A program made the position numbers and the translations under genes. Shown piece after piece: positions 1 to 8,868 of a stretch of DNA of 64,000 nucleotides (position 1 is the first letter of the stretch; each line of letters starts with the position of its first letter). A model generated the notes under the pieces. It was not told the origin of the DNA. It did not search any database and saw nothing but the letters and a program-made list of their open reading frames with translations. The DNA is taken from the NCBI GenBank assembly GCA_015068165.1, contig SVKZ01000002.1:1-64000 (forward strand), read 5' to 3'. The stretch is from Oscillospiraceae bacterium. GTDB taxonomy: Bacteria > Bacillota > Clostridia > Oscillospirales > Oscillospiraceae.

Positions 1-81
1 CACTGGTTCTGGGAAGAAGGGAATGAGAAACGAAACAACTCCCGCTACTGCGAGCTGTGGATTCCTATTGCTAAGAAGTAA
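1..81 (+). CDS. C-terminal fragment, possible GyrI-like effector-binding protein
   Basis: Only the last 26 codons lie in the window. Frame 1 is open from the first base and stops at TAA, with the tail CELWIPIAKK. A tail of the type 'ELWIPIK' is common at the end of GyrI-like small-molecule-binding domains, either standalone or fused to AraC-type regulators. That resemblance is from memory and rests on few residues. A hairpin followed by T-rich DNA lies 14 bases after the stop, which supports a genuine gene end. The 5' part and any DNA-binding domain are outside the window. Confidence 0.4.
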   Translation, partial: HWFWEEGNEKRNNSRYCELWIPIAKK

Positions 82-94
82 ATTCACGAAATCA

Positions 95-124
95 GCCCCG
101 GAGTTCCCTCCGGGGCATTCTTCT
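95..124 (+). terminator. Rho-independent terminator after the first gene
   Basis: A 9-bp GC-rich stem (GCCCCGGAG / CTCCGGGGC) with loop TTCC is followed by ATTCTTCTTT. It lies just past the stop codon of the partial gene at the left edge. Confidence 0.7.
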
Positions 125-132
125 TTGGCGTA

Positions 133-266
133 TTATCCGCCCGATGGCATTTGGCATATCCAATAAATAAATCCATAAACCACACTGGCCGACACACCAT
201 ACACAATGACCGGTCCTGCTATTGTAAACATCTTCGCACCCATGCCTAGGATGAAGCCCTCTGTTT
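133..266 (-). pseudogene. Duplicated 3' end of spoVAC (fragment)
   Basis: On the minus strand this encodes TEGFILGMGAKMFTIAGPVI and the residues after it, almost the same as the last 40 or so residues of the intact spoVAC at 1851-2288. Aligning 158-266 with 1867-1975 without gaps gives 101 of 109 identical bases. The first 62 (158-219) are all identical, and most later differences are at third codon positions. The N-terminal two thirds of the gene are missing, and the reading frame upstream runs into AT-rich DNA unrelated to SpoVAC. The copy lies on the far side of the aminotransferase gene in the same orientation, so that gene sits between direct repeats. Confidence 0.8.
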
Positions 267-538
267 GTGTCAATATAGGACCCAGAAATTTTGCGAAAAG
301 CTTGCAAAGCACACAAGTAAATATTATAATAGTTTTGCCACATAAGTTTACATTTTGAAGCATTCGTCAAATAATAATGATATATCTCCCAGGACAAATA
401 ACTTGTCAATTTAGGAGCGATTTTATGGCATTCTTCTATTATCGCACTTTGCACTATCGTTATTTCCGCAGTTAGGCATTCTTCGTTTTACATGTCTGTA
501 ATTGTAAAAGAATGTGATAACTGAAAGGATAATAACAT
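267..538. other. AT-rich non-coding stretch upstream of the aminotransferase
   Basis: About 270 bases of low-GC sequence with no supported gene. The minus-strand ORF at 92-454 is out of frame with the spoVAC remnant and has no family features. The segment presumably holds the promoter for the aminotransferase, but I could not pick a convincing -35/-10 pair. A usable ribosome-binding site (AAAGGAT) lies just before the ATG at 539. Confidence 0.5.
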
Positions 539-1729
539 ATGAAAATTGAAAGAATCACTGATCTTGAAAGAAAATATGCTTTGGAATCTCTGGACGGCCA
601 GTTTGAAGCACACAACAACTATAGGTTTGTTGTGCGTCTCGAGCGAGCATTTGCTAAGACTATCGGCACCAAACACTCCGTCGGTTTCGTAAACGGCACC
701 GCAACACTACATACTGCTCTGGAAGCTGCAGGCGTTGGCATTGGCGATGAGGTCATTGTACCTCCTTTGACCATGTCCTCCACCTCTCTGGCTGTTCTGC
801 AAGCCAATGCTATTCCGGTTTTTGCAGACGTAGACCAAAAGACCTTCTTGATCTCCGCTCCCGAAATTGAGAAAAAGATCACCGATAAGACCAAGGCGAT
901 CATCATTGTTTCTCTGTACGGTTTGATGCCTGATATGGATGCCATCATGGCCATTGCCAAGAAGCATAACTTGGTCGTCATTGAAGACGATGCGCAGTGC
1001 TTCCTGGGTCGCTACAAGGGCAAGAATGCCGGTACCATCGGTCATATGTCTAGTTTCTCTTTCCAGGCCAGTAAACATCTGACCAGTGGCGAAGGCGGCA
1101 TGGTCACCACCGATATCGACGAGTTCGCTCTGCAGCTACGCAGAATCTCCGGCCTGGGCTATGGTAGCATCACTATGGAAAAGGCCCGTATCACCAAGGA
1201 TGACATTCAAGATCCCAAGTACGAGCGCCATGTGGCTCTGGGCTGGAACTACCGTATGTCTGATTTGGTAGGCGCTGTGGGTTTAGCACAGACTGAGCGT
1301 ATGGAAGAGCTGTGTAATATGCGTAAGGCTGTCGGCAAGATCATTGAAGACGCCGCCACCGGCTGTGATTGGCTGATTCCTCAGTACACTCCTGAAGAAT
1401 GCGAGCATGCATACTGGGCTGTTGCGATTCGTTTGGTCAATCCCAATATCTCTTGGTACGATTTCCGCAGAAAGTTTATGGAACTGGGCGGCGACGGTAT
1501 CTACTCTGCATGGCAGCTGACTCACCTAGAGCCTGCATTCCGCAACAAGAAGTTCCTGCATAGAGAGAAACTGATGGAAGGCTACGAGTACGACAAGGGT
1601 ATGTGCCCTGTTGCAGAAATGATCCAGCCCCAGATGCTACAGTTCAAAACCAACTACTTTGACACCGATGAAGCAGAGGCTCAGGCTGATATTCTGAAGA
1701 AGACCATTGCTTACCTTAACGGAAGATAA
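539..1729 (+). CDS. DegT/DnrJ/EryC1/StrS-type PLP aminotransferase
   Basis: This 396-residue protein has the family's normal length. Fold-type I aminotransferase marks are visible: GTATLHTALEAAGVGIGDEV near residues 53-71, IEDDAQ near 148-153 (the acidic residue pairs with the PLP ring nitrogen), and QASKHLTSGEGG near 177-187, where Lys179 is the predicted Schiff-base lysine. Members usually transaminate nucleotide-linked keto sugars for surface glycans or antibiotics. The substrate cannot be read from sequence, and no sugar-nucleotide genes are nearby. The ATG follows AAAGGAT. The gene stands alone, runs against its right-hand neighbours, and lies between two copies of the spoVAC 3' end, which suggests it arrived as a passenger. 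Confidence 0.85.
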   Translation: MKIERITDLERKYALESLDGQFEAHNNYRFVVRLERAFAKTIGTKHSVGFVNGTATLHTALEAAGVGIGDEVIVPPLTMSSTSLAVLQANAIPVFADVDQKTFLISAPEIEKKITDKTKAIIIVSLYGLMPDMDAIMAIAKKHNLVVIEDDAQCFLGRYKGKNAGTIGHMSSFSFQASKHLTSGEGGMVTTDIDEFALQLRRISGLGYGSITMEKARITKDDIQDPKYERHVALGWNYRMSDLVGAVGLAQTERMEELCNMRKAVGKIIEDAATGCDWLIPQYTPEECEHAYWAVAIRLVNPNISWYDFRRKFMELGGDGIYSAWQLTHLEPAFRNKKFLHREKLMEGYEYDKGMCPVAEMIQPQMLQFKTNYFDTDEAEAQADILKKTIAYLNGR

Positions 1730-1816
1730 TAGCATACGAATAAATTTTTCCTTAAAGGCCAAGAGTGTGATCCTTATCGGTGTTTGTGGTAACCATTTGC
1801 TAAAAATTACGTTAAG

Positions 1817-1852
1817 ACAGGCAGTCGTTTTTCGGCTGCCTGTTTTACTTTT
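1817..1852 (+). terminator. Terminator of the aminotransferase gene
   Basis: An 8-bp inverted repeat ACAGGCAG / CTGCCTGT is followed by TTTACTTTT. It lies about 90 bases after the stop and just before the facing 3' end of spoVAC. Confidence 0.75.
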
Positions 1853-2288
1853 AGAATATAGTGGTCATCCAATAAATAAATCCATAAACCACACTGGCCG
1901 ACACACCATACACAATGACCGGTCCTGCAATCGTAAACATCTTTGCGCCAACACCTAAGATGAAGCCCTCTGTTTTGAACTCCACCGCCGGGGCGGCGAC
2001 GGCGTTGGCAAAGCCGGTGATGGGAACAAGCGTACCTGCACCGGCGTGCTTGGCAAGGTTATCGTAAAGACTAAGACCTGTAAACAGGGCAGATAGGGCA
2101 ATGAGTGTCATACACTCGGCGGTGGCTGCGTCGGTTTTATCAAGGCCTAAGGAAGCATAAAAATTCAGAAGCGCCTGTCCTAAGGTACAGATAAGACCGC
2201 CTACCAAAAAGGCGAGGGCGCAATCTTTATAAATTGGCGACTTTGGGGAAAGGTCGCTGACTAATTTTCCGTATTCCTTCTCTGTCAT
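1851..2288 (-). CDS. spoVAC: Stage V sporulation protein AC (SpoVAC)
   Basis: The protein has 145 residues, the usual SpoVAC length. It opens with a short polar stretch (SDLSPKSPIYKDCALAFLVG) leading into hydrophobic segments such as GGLICTLGQALLNFY, and closes with the conserved glycine-rich tail VGAKMFTIAGPVIVYGV. SpoVA proteins form the inner-membrane channel that moves Ca-dipicolinic acid into and out of spores. In other Clostridia spoVAC is normally followed by spoVAD and spoVAE. Here the downstream DNA is an aminotransferase on the opposite strand, and neither partner is in the window. Its last third is duplicated at 158-266. Confidence 0.9.
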   Translation of the reverse strand: MTEKEYGKLVSDLSPKSPIYKDCALAFLVGGLICTLGQALLNFYASLGLDKTDAATAECMTLIALSALFTGLSLYDNLAKHAGAGTLVPITGFANAVAAPAVEFKTEGFILGVGAKMFTIAGPVIVYGVSASVVYGFIYWMTTIF

Positions 2289-2340
2289 AGAATCCCTCCG
2301 GCCATAGTTTATCCGAAGGGCATTTTTTTATGCAAAAGAA

Positions 2341-2447
2341 AACCCTCCCCTTTGGGGAGGGTGTCAAAATCGAAGATTTTTGACAGGTGAGGCGACCTCA
2401 TCCGTCAGCCCTGATGGGCTGCCACCTTCCCCAAAGGGGAAGGTATT
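2341..2447. repeat. Dispersed palindromic repeat R1, copy a
   Basis: Successive hairpins: CCCTCCCC-TTT-GGGGAGGG, a GTCAAAA...TTTTGAC stem, GAGGCGACCTC, a TCAGCCC/GGGCTG(C) stem, and CCTTCCCC-AAA-GGGGAAGG at the far end. The same ends and order recur at about 17.4, 19.4, 20.5 and 23.3 kb, always between genes. It abuts the rnc stop codon and could act as its terminator or as an mRNA 3'-end stabiliser. Confidence 0.85.
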
Positions 2448-3119
2448 TTACTGCATATTTGTGAGGGCATCCCGGGCGGCGTCCTGCTCGGCACGTTTTT
2501 TACTGCTGCCTGCACCTTCACCGACAATGTGATCATTTACAGAAACCTGCACGTTAAACTGCTTATTATGGTCCGGGCCGGATTCACCCACCAATGTGTA
2601 GGTGATGACCTGCCCCTTTTTCTGCTGGATAAGCTCCTGCAGGGCAGTTTTATAGTCCATATTCCGGGGCTGTTCTACGGTAGCACCGGTGAGGACAAAT
2701 TGTTCAATAAAGGCCTTTGCCGGGGCAAACCCACCATCTAAGTAAATGGCGGCAATTACAGACTCCACCGCATCCGCCAAAATGGATGCCCGCTTGCTTC
2801 CGCCACTGACCGTTTCACCGTGGCCTAAAAGAAGCTGCTTGCCTAAATCCAACTTTACGGCAATGGCGGCAAGGCTGGTCTCACATACCATATCTGCCCG
2901 CATCCGGGAAAGCTCGCCCTCCGGACGGTTAGGGTAGGTCCGGTATAAATGCTCCGCAACTACCATACCCAGCACGGAATCTCCTAAAAATTCCAGTCGC
3001 TCGTTGCTTTTTAGCCCATTGTGCCACCGTTCATTGGCATAGGAGGAATGGGAAAGGGCGTTTTCCAGCAGAGAGATGTCCCGGAAACGATAACCGATGG
3101 CTTCTTCTGTGCGTTTCAT
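2448..3119 (-). CDS. rnc: Ribonuclease III
   Basis: Cleaves double-stranded RNA during rRNA and mRNA processing. The 223-residue protein has the signature NERLEFLGDSVL at residues 39-50, containing the catalytic Glu43 and Asp47. The second acidic pair lies in DAVESVIAAIYLDGG (Asp116, Glu119). A double-stranded RNA-binding domain follows from about residue 152 (TALQELIQQKKGQ, then SSKKRAEQDAARDAL). It is the last gene of a leftward operon and overlaps plsX by 4 bases (ATGA), so translation is probably coupled. The plsX-rnc pairing is common in Firmicutes, although acpP, often found between them, is absent here. Confidence 0.97.
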   Translation of the reverse strand: MKRTEEAIGYRFRDISLLENALSHSSYANERWHNGLKSNERLEFLGDSVLGMVVAEHLYRTYPNRPEGELSRMRADMVCETSLAAIAVKLDLGKQLLLGHGETVSGGSKRASILADAVESVIAAIYLDGGFAPAKAFIEQFVLTGATVEQPRNMDYKTALQELIQQKKGQVITYTLVGESGPDHNKQFNVQVSVNDHIVGEGAGSSKKRAEQDAARDALTNMQ

Positions 3120-4135
3120 TCTGCGGCCTCCAATGCCGCAAGGCCTTCGCTGAGCTCTGCGGTAAAGTCTTGGGCGGCAGCATTAGCGGCCTGGCTGATG
3201 GCGTTACAGAAGGCGATTTCATCAGAAGAGCCGTGGGCTTTGATAACCGGCTTCTTGATACCCAAGAACTGGGTACCGCCGATTTCCCGGTAGTCCATCA
3301 GCTTCATCACCTCGTCCACGCCGGGCTTGCAGAGCAGATAACCGATCTTACTCAGGAAGCTCCGCTTGAAAATTTTATGCTTCATCAGACTGCCCATATA
3401 CATCGCTGTACCTTCAATGGATTTGAGAAGCACATTGCCGGAAAAACCGTCGCAGACAACCACATCCACGCCGCCTAAGAGAGCATCCCGGCCCTCAATG
3501 TTGCCAATAAAATTCAAAAGGCCTTTTTCGTGAGCGGCGGTCAACAGAGCGTGGGATTCCTTCTGCAAAGGTGTACCCTTGCTGTCTTCAGAGCCGATGT
3601 TGAGAAGACCTACCCGGGGATTTTCCAGACCAAGCTGTTTTTTGGCAAAGAGAGAACCCACAAGGCCAAACTGGAGCAAAAATTCCGGGGTACATTCCGC
3701 ATTTGCGCCGCAGTCCAGCAAAATGGTCTTACCACCGGCTTTGTTGGGCATAGCCGGACCCATTGCGGCTCTGCGGATACCCTTGACCCGTTTAACGATC
3801 AGGGTCGCACCGGACAGCAGCGCACCGGTACTGCCTGCGGAAATACAGGCATCGCCGTCTCCGTCGGCAAGCATTTTCAGCGCCACCATCATAGAAGCGC
3901 CCTTTTTCTGCCGGACTACATTGGCCGGGTCGTCGTGCATATCCACCACTTCTGTAGTATGGACAACGGAAATGTTTTCGGGGAGGGTGGTATGTCCTTG
4001 CTCTTTGAGAATTTCCCAAATGGCGTCGCTGTCGCCTACCAGAACAATTTCGTACTGTTTGTCAGCAGCCAACGCACCTAAGACCGGTGCCTTCGGGGCA
4101 TGATCGCCGCCCATTGCGTCAAGAATAATTTTCAT
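3116..4135 (-). CDS. plsX: Phosphate acyltransferase PlsX
   Basis: Converts acyl-ACP and phosphate to acyl-phosphate, the first step of phospholipid synthesis by the PlsX/PlsY route. The 339-residue length is typical. The N-terminus MKIILDAMGGDHAP is the family hallmark, and GSTGALLSGATLIVKR and GGVDVVVCDGFSGNVLLKS are conserved blocks. The protein is a peripheral membrane enzyme. It overlaps rnc by 4 bases and starts 14 bases after trmFO ends. The operon therefore mixes lipid, RNA-modification and topology genes. Confidence 0.97.
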   Translation of the reverse strand: MKIILDAMGGDHAPKAPVLGALAADKQYEIVLVGDSDAIWEILKEQGHTTLPENISVVHTTEVVDMHDDPANVVRQKKGASMMVALKMLADGDGDACISAGSTGALLSGATLIVKRVKGIRRAAMGPAMPNKAGGKTILLDCGANAECTPEFLLQFGLVGSLFAKKQLGLENPRVGLLNIGSEDSKGTPLQKESHALLTAAHEKGLLNFIGNIEGRDALLGGVDVVVCDGFSGNVLLKSIEGTAMYMGSLMKHKIFKRSFLSKIGYLLCKPGVDEVMKLMDYREIGGTQFLGIKKPVIKAHGSSDEIAFCNAISQAANAAAQDFTAELSEGLAALEAAE

Positions 4136-4149
4136 AAAGAACCCCTTTC

Positions 4150-5454
4150 TCAGATACCGTCAGATACCATTTTGTCAATGATTTCCAAAGATCGGTTGGC
4201 AAGCGCCAGATTTTTTTCTGCTTTTTTCCGGATGCGTTTTTCCAGAGGGGAAATGAGGCTGAAATTGATATTCATAGGCTGGAAATCCTCCACTCGGGCA
4301 TCGCTGATGTAAAGACCCAGCGCGCCGATGGCGGTCTCCTTGGGAAAATCCGGAGGTGTTTCACCCCGCAGCCGTGCGGCCATCGCCACAGCGGCCAAGT
4401 AGCCGGAGGCTGTGCTTTCCACATAGCCCTCTACGCCGGTCATCTGTCCGGCAAAGGCAGTCATCGGATTGCGACGGTCGGCATAATACCGATCCAGCAG
4501 CCGGGGAGACTGGAGGAAGGTGTTTTGGTGCATTACGCCGTAACGGACAAATTCTGCATCCTTTAGGGCAGGGATCATAGAAAATACCCGCTTCTGTTCG
4601 CCGAATTTCAGGTGGGTTTGGAAGCCTACCAGATTAAAAACGCTTTTTGCTGCATTGTCCTGCCGGAGCTGGACCACGGCGTAAGGCTCTTTCCCGGTGG
4701 CGGGGTCGGTAAGCCCAACGGGCTTCAGCGGACCGAACCGCAGGGTATCGTAACCCCGGCGACCCATAACCTCCACAGGCATACAGCCTTCAAATACATT
4801 TTTGTCCTCAAAGCCGTGGACAGGGGCTTCCTCGGCGGTAATAAGGGCGTTCAGGAAGGCGTCGTACTCTTCCTTATTCATCGCACAGTTGATGTAATCC
4901 GGTGTACCCCGGTCGTACCGGGATTGCCACCAGGCTTTTGCCATGTCAATGGAGTCTGCCGCGACCAAAGGGGCGGCGGCGTCGAAGAAATGAAGATAGC
5001 TTTCACCGAAATACTGCCCGATGGCCTCACTCATAGCATCGGAGGTCAGCGGCCCTGTGGCGATAATGACAGGACCTTCCGGAACGCAGGTTACTTCCTC
5101 GGAAATAACGGTAATATTCGGATGGCTTTTGATTTTCTCTGTTACAAGGTCGGAAAAACCCTGACGGTCCACAGCTAAGCATCCGCCGGCTTCCACACGG
5201 GTTTTTTCTGCACAGGCGAGGATCAGACTTCCACAGCGCCGAAGTTCTTCCTTGAGAAGTCCTACGGCGTTTTCCAGTCGGTCGCCACGGAGAGAATTGG
5301 AGCATACGAGCTCTGCAAAGGTATCCGTGTGATGGGCAGGGGAATGTTTTTTTGGTTTCATTTCATAGAGGGAAACGGAAAATCCCCGCTGGGCAAGCTG
5401 CCAAGCAGCTTCGCATCCTGCAAGACCGGCACCGATCACTTTCACCTGGGTCAT
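4150..5454 (-). CDS. trmFO: tRNA (uracil-54,C5) methyltransferase TrmFO, folate dependent
   Basis: Makes ribothymidine at position 54 of tRNAs using methylenetetrahydrofolate and FAD. The 434-residue protein begins with the FAD-binding Rossmann motif VIGAGLAGCEAAWQLAQRG (residues 5-23). Other family blocks are ELVCSNSLRGDRLENAVGLL and GQMTGVEGYVESTASGYLAA near the C-terminal flavin contacts. It overlaps the end of topA by 4 bases. The dprA-topA-trmFO order is the standard Firmicutes arrangement, formerly written gid. Confidence 0.97.
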   Translation of the reverse strand: MTQVKVIGAGLAGCEAAWQLAQRGFSVSLYEMKPKKHSPAHHTDTFAELVCSNSLRGDRLENAVGLLKEELRRCGSLILACAEKTRVEAGGCLAVDRQGFSDLVTEKIKSHPNITVISEEVTCVPEGPVIIATGPLTSDAMSEAIGQYFGESYLHFFDAAAPLVAADSIDMAKAWWQSRYDRGTPDYINCAMNKEEYDAFLNALITAEEAPVHGFEDKNVFEGCMPVEVMGRRGYDTLRFGPLKPVGLTDPATGKEPYAVVQLRQDNAAKSVFNLVGFQTHLKFGEQKRVFSMIPALKDAEFVRYGVMHQNTFLQSPRLLDRYYADRRNPMTAFAGQMTGVEGYVESTASGYLAAVAMAARLRGETPPDFPKETAIGALGLYISDARVEDFQPMNINFSLISPLEKRIRKKAEKNLALANRSLEIIDKMVSDGI

Positions 5455-7625
5455 TTCTTTTTTCCTCCGGTGGATTTCTTGGTTTTTTTGGCAGGTTTTT
5501 CGGAATCCTTTTCCTCACCCTTCTTGTAGTAGCCGCGTTTGTCCTCGGGCAGGAAATTCTCACACTTTTCGTTAATGCAGAAGGGCTTCATACGGCCCTT
5601 GCCGGACTTTTTGAACATGGTCTGTCCGCAAACCGGGCAATCGTTGGCGGTGGGCACATCCCAGGTCATAAAGCCGCATTCTGCGCCTTTTTGACAGGCG
5701 TAGTAGGCATAGCCCCGCTTGCTTTTCCGTTTGAGAATGGTGTCGCCGCACTTGGGACAGCGGCCGGGCATTTTTTCTACAATAGGTTTGGTGTTTTTGC
5801 ACTCCGGGAAGCCGGGGCAGGCAAGGAATTTGCCGAACCGACCGACTTTGACGACCATATTCCGTCCGCAGACCTCACAGATCTCCTCAGAGACCTCGTC
5901 CGGTACTTTCAGCCGTGTGCCCTGCAAGGCTTCTTCGGCGGCGGTCATTTCCTTATGGAAATCGCTGTAAAACTCTGCTAAAAGGGCCTTCCAATTCTGT
6001 TTACCGGCTTCTACCTCATCCAAACGGGCTTCCATACCGGCAGTAAATTCCACATCAATAATATCGTGGAAATGTTCCATCATAAGGCCGGTAACCACCT
6101 CACCCAGTGCGGTGGGAGCCAGCTTTTTGTCGGTCTTTTGCACATATTCCCGATCTTGAATGGTGGAAACAATACCGGCATAGGTGGAAGGACGGCCCAC
6201 ACCCTGTTCCTCCATTGCTTTTACAAGGGTTGCTTCCGTATAACGGGCCGGGGGCTGGGTGAAATGCTGGAGAGGGCGCAGCTCCTTGGCGATGGCGGTA
6301 TCTCCGGCTTTTAATTCGGGCAGGGGAGAGCCGATGGCTTCCTCGTCATCATCCCGACCTTCCTCGTAAAGCGCCATAAAGCCTGCAAATTTCAGGCTCT
6401 GATGGGAGGAACGGAAAATGTGTCCTGCGCATTCAGTTTCGATGGAAAGGGCATCATAGACTGCGTTTGCCATCTGGGATGCCAGGAAACGGCTCCAAAT
6501 CAGCTTATAGAGCCGATATTGCTCCCGCGTCAAGGCGTCTTTAATGCTTTCCGGATCCAGCTCTATATGGGTGGGACGGATGGCTTCGTGAGCGTCCTGA
6601 ATACCGGATTTGCCCTTAAATACATGGTGTTTACCGTAATAGTAGTTTTTGCCGTACCGGGCGCAGATAAAGGCGGCGGCCTCATCCATTGCCTCGTTGC
6701 TCAAACGCAGAGAGTCGGTACGCATATAGGTGATAAGACCGGTAGTGCCTTCGCCGGGGACATCCACACCTTCATAAAGCTGCTGGGCAATAGACATGGT
6801 ACGGCTGGGGGTCATATTCAGCTTCCGGGATGCCTCCTGCTGGAGGGTAGAGGTGGTAAAGGGAGGGGCGGCAGATCGCTTTTTGTCGCTGTGTTTTACC
6901 TCGGTTACCGTAAAGGATTTCCCCGTAATATCATCAACGATGGCTTGGGTTTCTTCCTCGTTTTTCAGCTCCCGCTTTTTGGGACTGCCATAGTATATGG
7001 CAGTAAAGGTGGCACCGGTATTACACTGCAGATCGGCTTCCAAGGTCCAGTATTCCTGAGGAATAAACGCACGGATCTCATTTTCCCGATCTACCACAAG
7101 CCGGGTAGCTACAGACTGGACTCTACCTGCGCTAAGACCCCGGCGGACTTTTTTCCACAGCAGGGGAGACAGCTCGTAGCCCACGATCCGGTCCAACACA
7201 CGGCGAGCCTGCTGGGCATCTACCAGGCAATAATCAATATCCCGGGGCTCGGCAATAGATGCCTGTACCACCTTTTGGGTAATTTCGTTGAAGGTTACAC
7301 GCCGGGTCTTTTCGTCCGGCAGGTTCAGTAGCTCTTTTAAGTGCCAGGAGATGGCTTCGCCCTCCCGGTCCGGGTCAGTTGCCAGATATACGGCTTTCGC
7401 CCCGGCAGAAAGCTTTTTCAGCTCCGAAATAATATCGCCTTTGCCGGACAGGGGGGTATACTCCGGAATAAATCCGCCGGTAATATCCACGCCCATCGTG
7501 CTTTTCGGCAAATCCCGCAGATGGCCCATACTGGCCTTTACGGTATAGTCAGGTCCCAGATATTTTCCAATGGTCTTTGCCTTGGAGGGGGACTCCACAA
7601 TTACAAGATAGGATGCTTTTGTCAT
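5451..7625 (-). CDS. topA: DNA topoisomerase I
   Basis: Type IA topoisomerase that relaxes negative supercoils. Of its 724 residues, the N-terminal Toprim domain carries VIVESPSKAKTIGKYLG and DPDREGEAISWHL. The active-site tyrosine is Tyr300 in GLITYMRTDSLRLS. The C-terminus has three four-cysteine zinc modules, starting CEVCGRNMVV, CPKCGDTILK and CPVCGQTMFK, and ends in a Lys-rich tail. It lies between dprA (17-base gap) and trmFO (4-base overlap). Confidence 0.98.
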   Translation of the reverse strand: MTKASYLVIVESPSKAKTIGKYLGPDYTVKASMGHLRDLPKSTMGVDITGGFIPEYTPLSGKGDIISELKKLSAGAKAVYLATDPDREGEAISWHLKELLNLPDEKTRRVTFNEITQKVVQASIAEPRDIDYCLVDAQQARRVLDRIVGYELSPLLWKKVRRGLSAGRVQSVATRLVVDRENEIRAFIPQEYWTLEADLQCNTGATFTAIYYGSPKKRELKNEEETQAIVDDITGKSFTVTEVKHSDKKRSAAPPFTTSTLQQEASRKLNMTPSRTMSIAQQLYEGVDVPGEGTTGLITYMRTDSLRLSNEAMDEAAAFICARYGKNYYYGKHHVFKGKSGIQDAHEAIRPTHIELDPESIKDALTREQYRLYKLIWSRFLASQMANAVYDALSIETECAGHIFRSSHQSLKFAGFMALYEEGRDDDEEAIGSPLPELKAGDTAIAKELRPLQHFTQPPARYTEATLVKAMEEQGVGRPSTYAGIVSTIQDREYVQKTDKKLAPTALGEVVTGLMMEHFHDIIDVEFTAGMEARLDEVEAGKQNWKALLAEFYSDFHKEMTAAEEALQGTRLKVPDEVSEEICEVCGRNMVVKVGRFGKFLACPGFPECKNTKPIVEKMPGRCPKCGDTILKRKSKRGYAYYACQKGAECGFMTWDVPTANDCPVCGQTMFKKSGKGRMKPFCINEKCENFLPEDKRGYYKKGEEKDSEKPAKKTKKSTGGKKK

Positions 7626-7642
7626 TTTTTCCTCCGCTGATG

Positions 7643-8866
7643 TTATTTTCGGGAAACCAGACCCCCGGGGTGGTTTTGTACATAGTCCCGGATGGCCAGC
7701 ATAGTCAGGATCGAAAGTACTTTTTGCGGTGAGATCCCGGTTTGGTCGATGATATCGTCCACAGGTGTGGGGGTACCTGTCAGGCAGGTAAGAACCGCTT
7801 TTTCCTGGTCGTTAAGGCCGGACAAATCATTGCGTATGCCACTATAAGACGATTTTTCTTCCTTGTCAATGGGTAATTTCTGCGCCACAGTTCCTTTGGA
7901 AGATGATTTTTCCGGGGAAGTGGCAGGCTCTGCCACCCTTGCCACGGGAATTTCCTCGTGAAAAACCGTGGGCGGTGCGGCCTTATGTACTTTATCCGGG
8001 TAGATGGCTTCGTATTCCTTCATAATATCCCAACCGCTGAAAACCGGGGTGGCCCGATCCTGTAATAGGGCGTTACTGCCGGCGCAGGTGGGAACGTCAA
8101 TATTTCCGGGAACGGCAAACACATCCCGGCCTTGCTCCAGGGCGGCCCGGGCAGTGATCAGCGCACCGCTGCCTATTGGGGCTTCTACAACCAGCACGCC
8201 GTTGGAAAGTCCGCTGAGCACCCGGTTGCGGACAGGAAAGTTCCAGCGATAGTGGGGTGTTTCGGGGGGATATTGGGATAAAAGACAGCCTTGCCTTTCA
8301 ATTTCAGAAAATAAAGCGGTATTGGATTTGGGATATACCACATCCACACCGCCGGCTAAAACGGCGATGACCGGGTTCTTGCAGGAAAGCGCACCGGAAA
8401 GAGCCATTGTGTCATTGCCGGTAGCACCGCCGGAAACGACGATACCGCCGCAGGCGGCGATCTGCGTACCTATCCGACGGGAGACGTTCATTCCGTAAGG
8501 CGTTGCCTTCCGTGTGCCTACGATGGCAATGGTAGGTGTGTTGTTAAGATCCGGCAGATAGCCTTTGCAGTAGAGCACAAGGGGCGCATCCGCAGTGTTT
8601 TTCAGCCGACGGGGATAAGCGGAATCGTTAAGGGCGAAAAGACGGATGTTCTTTTCATGGCAGACCCGCAAAATGCGCTGCGCCTGGGAAAGATCCTTGT
8701 TTTGCAGAGCTTTTATAATATCGTCTGTTATATCGTCAATGACGGAGAGAGCCTCCGCACTGGCGTGATACAGCTCCTCCGGATCGTGGAAATGCTCCAA
8801 AAGGATATGCTTTTGCCAAAGCTGTAAATTAGGGAGTTCTGCAAACCATATCCAGTAAATGAGCAT
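7643..8866 (-). CDS. dprA: DNA-processing protein DprA
   Basis: Binds incoming single-stranded DNA and loads RecA during transformation; it is also widely kept in species not known to be competent. The 407-residue protein has a Rossmann-like DNA-binding core with AIVGTRKATPYG and SGGATGNDTMALSGAL, and NRVLSGLSNGVLVVEA further on. A linker of about 60 residues leads to a C-terminal winged-helix domain (LTCLTGTPTPVDDIIDQTG). Its start is 2 bases from the trmH stop, and its ribosome-binding site AAGGTG lies inside trmH, so the two are coupled. Confidence 0.95.
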   Translation of the reverse strand: MLIYWIWFAELPNLQLWQKHILLEHFHDPEELYHASAEALSVIDDITDDIIKALQNKDLSQAQRILRVCHEKNIRLFALNDSAYPRRLKNTADAPLVLYCKGYLPDLNNTPTIAIVGTRKATPYGMNVSRRIGTQIAACGGIVVSGGATGNDTMALSGALSCKNPVIAVLAGGVDVVYPKSNTALFSEIERQGCLLSQYPPETPHYRWNFPVRNRVLSGLSNGVLVVEAPIGSGALITARAALEQGRDVFAVPGNIDVPTCAGSNALLQDRATPVFSGWDIMKEYEAIYPDKVHKAAPPTVFHEEIPVARVAEPATSPEKSSSKGTVAQKLPIDKEEKSSYSGIRNDLSGLNDQEKAVLTCLTGTPTPVDDIIDQTGISPQKVLSILTMLAIRDYVQNHPGGLVSRK

Positions 8867-8868
8867 TT

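Noticed and set aside
6402-7331. 309-codon plus-strand ORF inside topA, and similar shadows in relA (49029-49952) and the lipoprotein (15144-16190)
   Set aside because: All lie fully inside well-supported genes on the other strand and lack start signals or family motifs.
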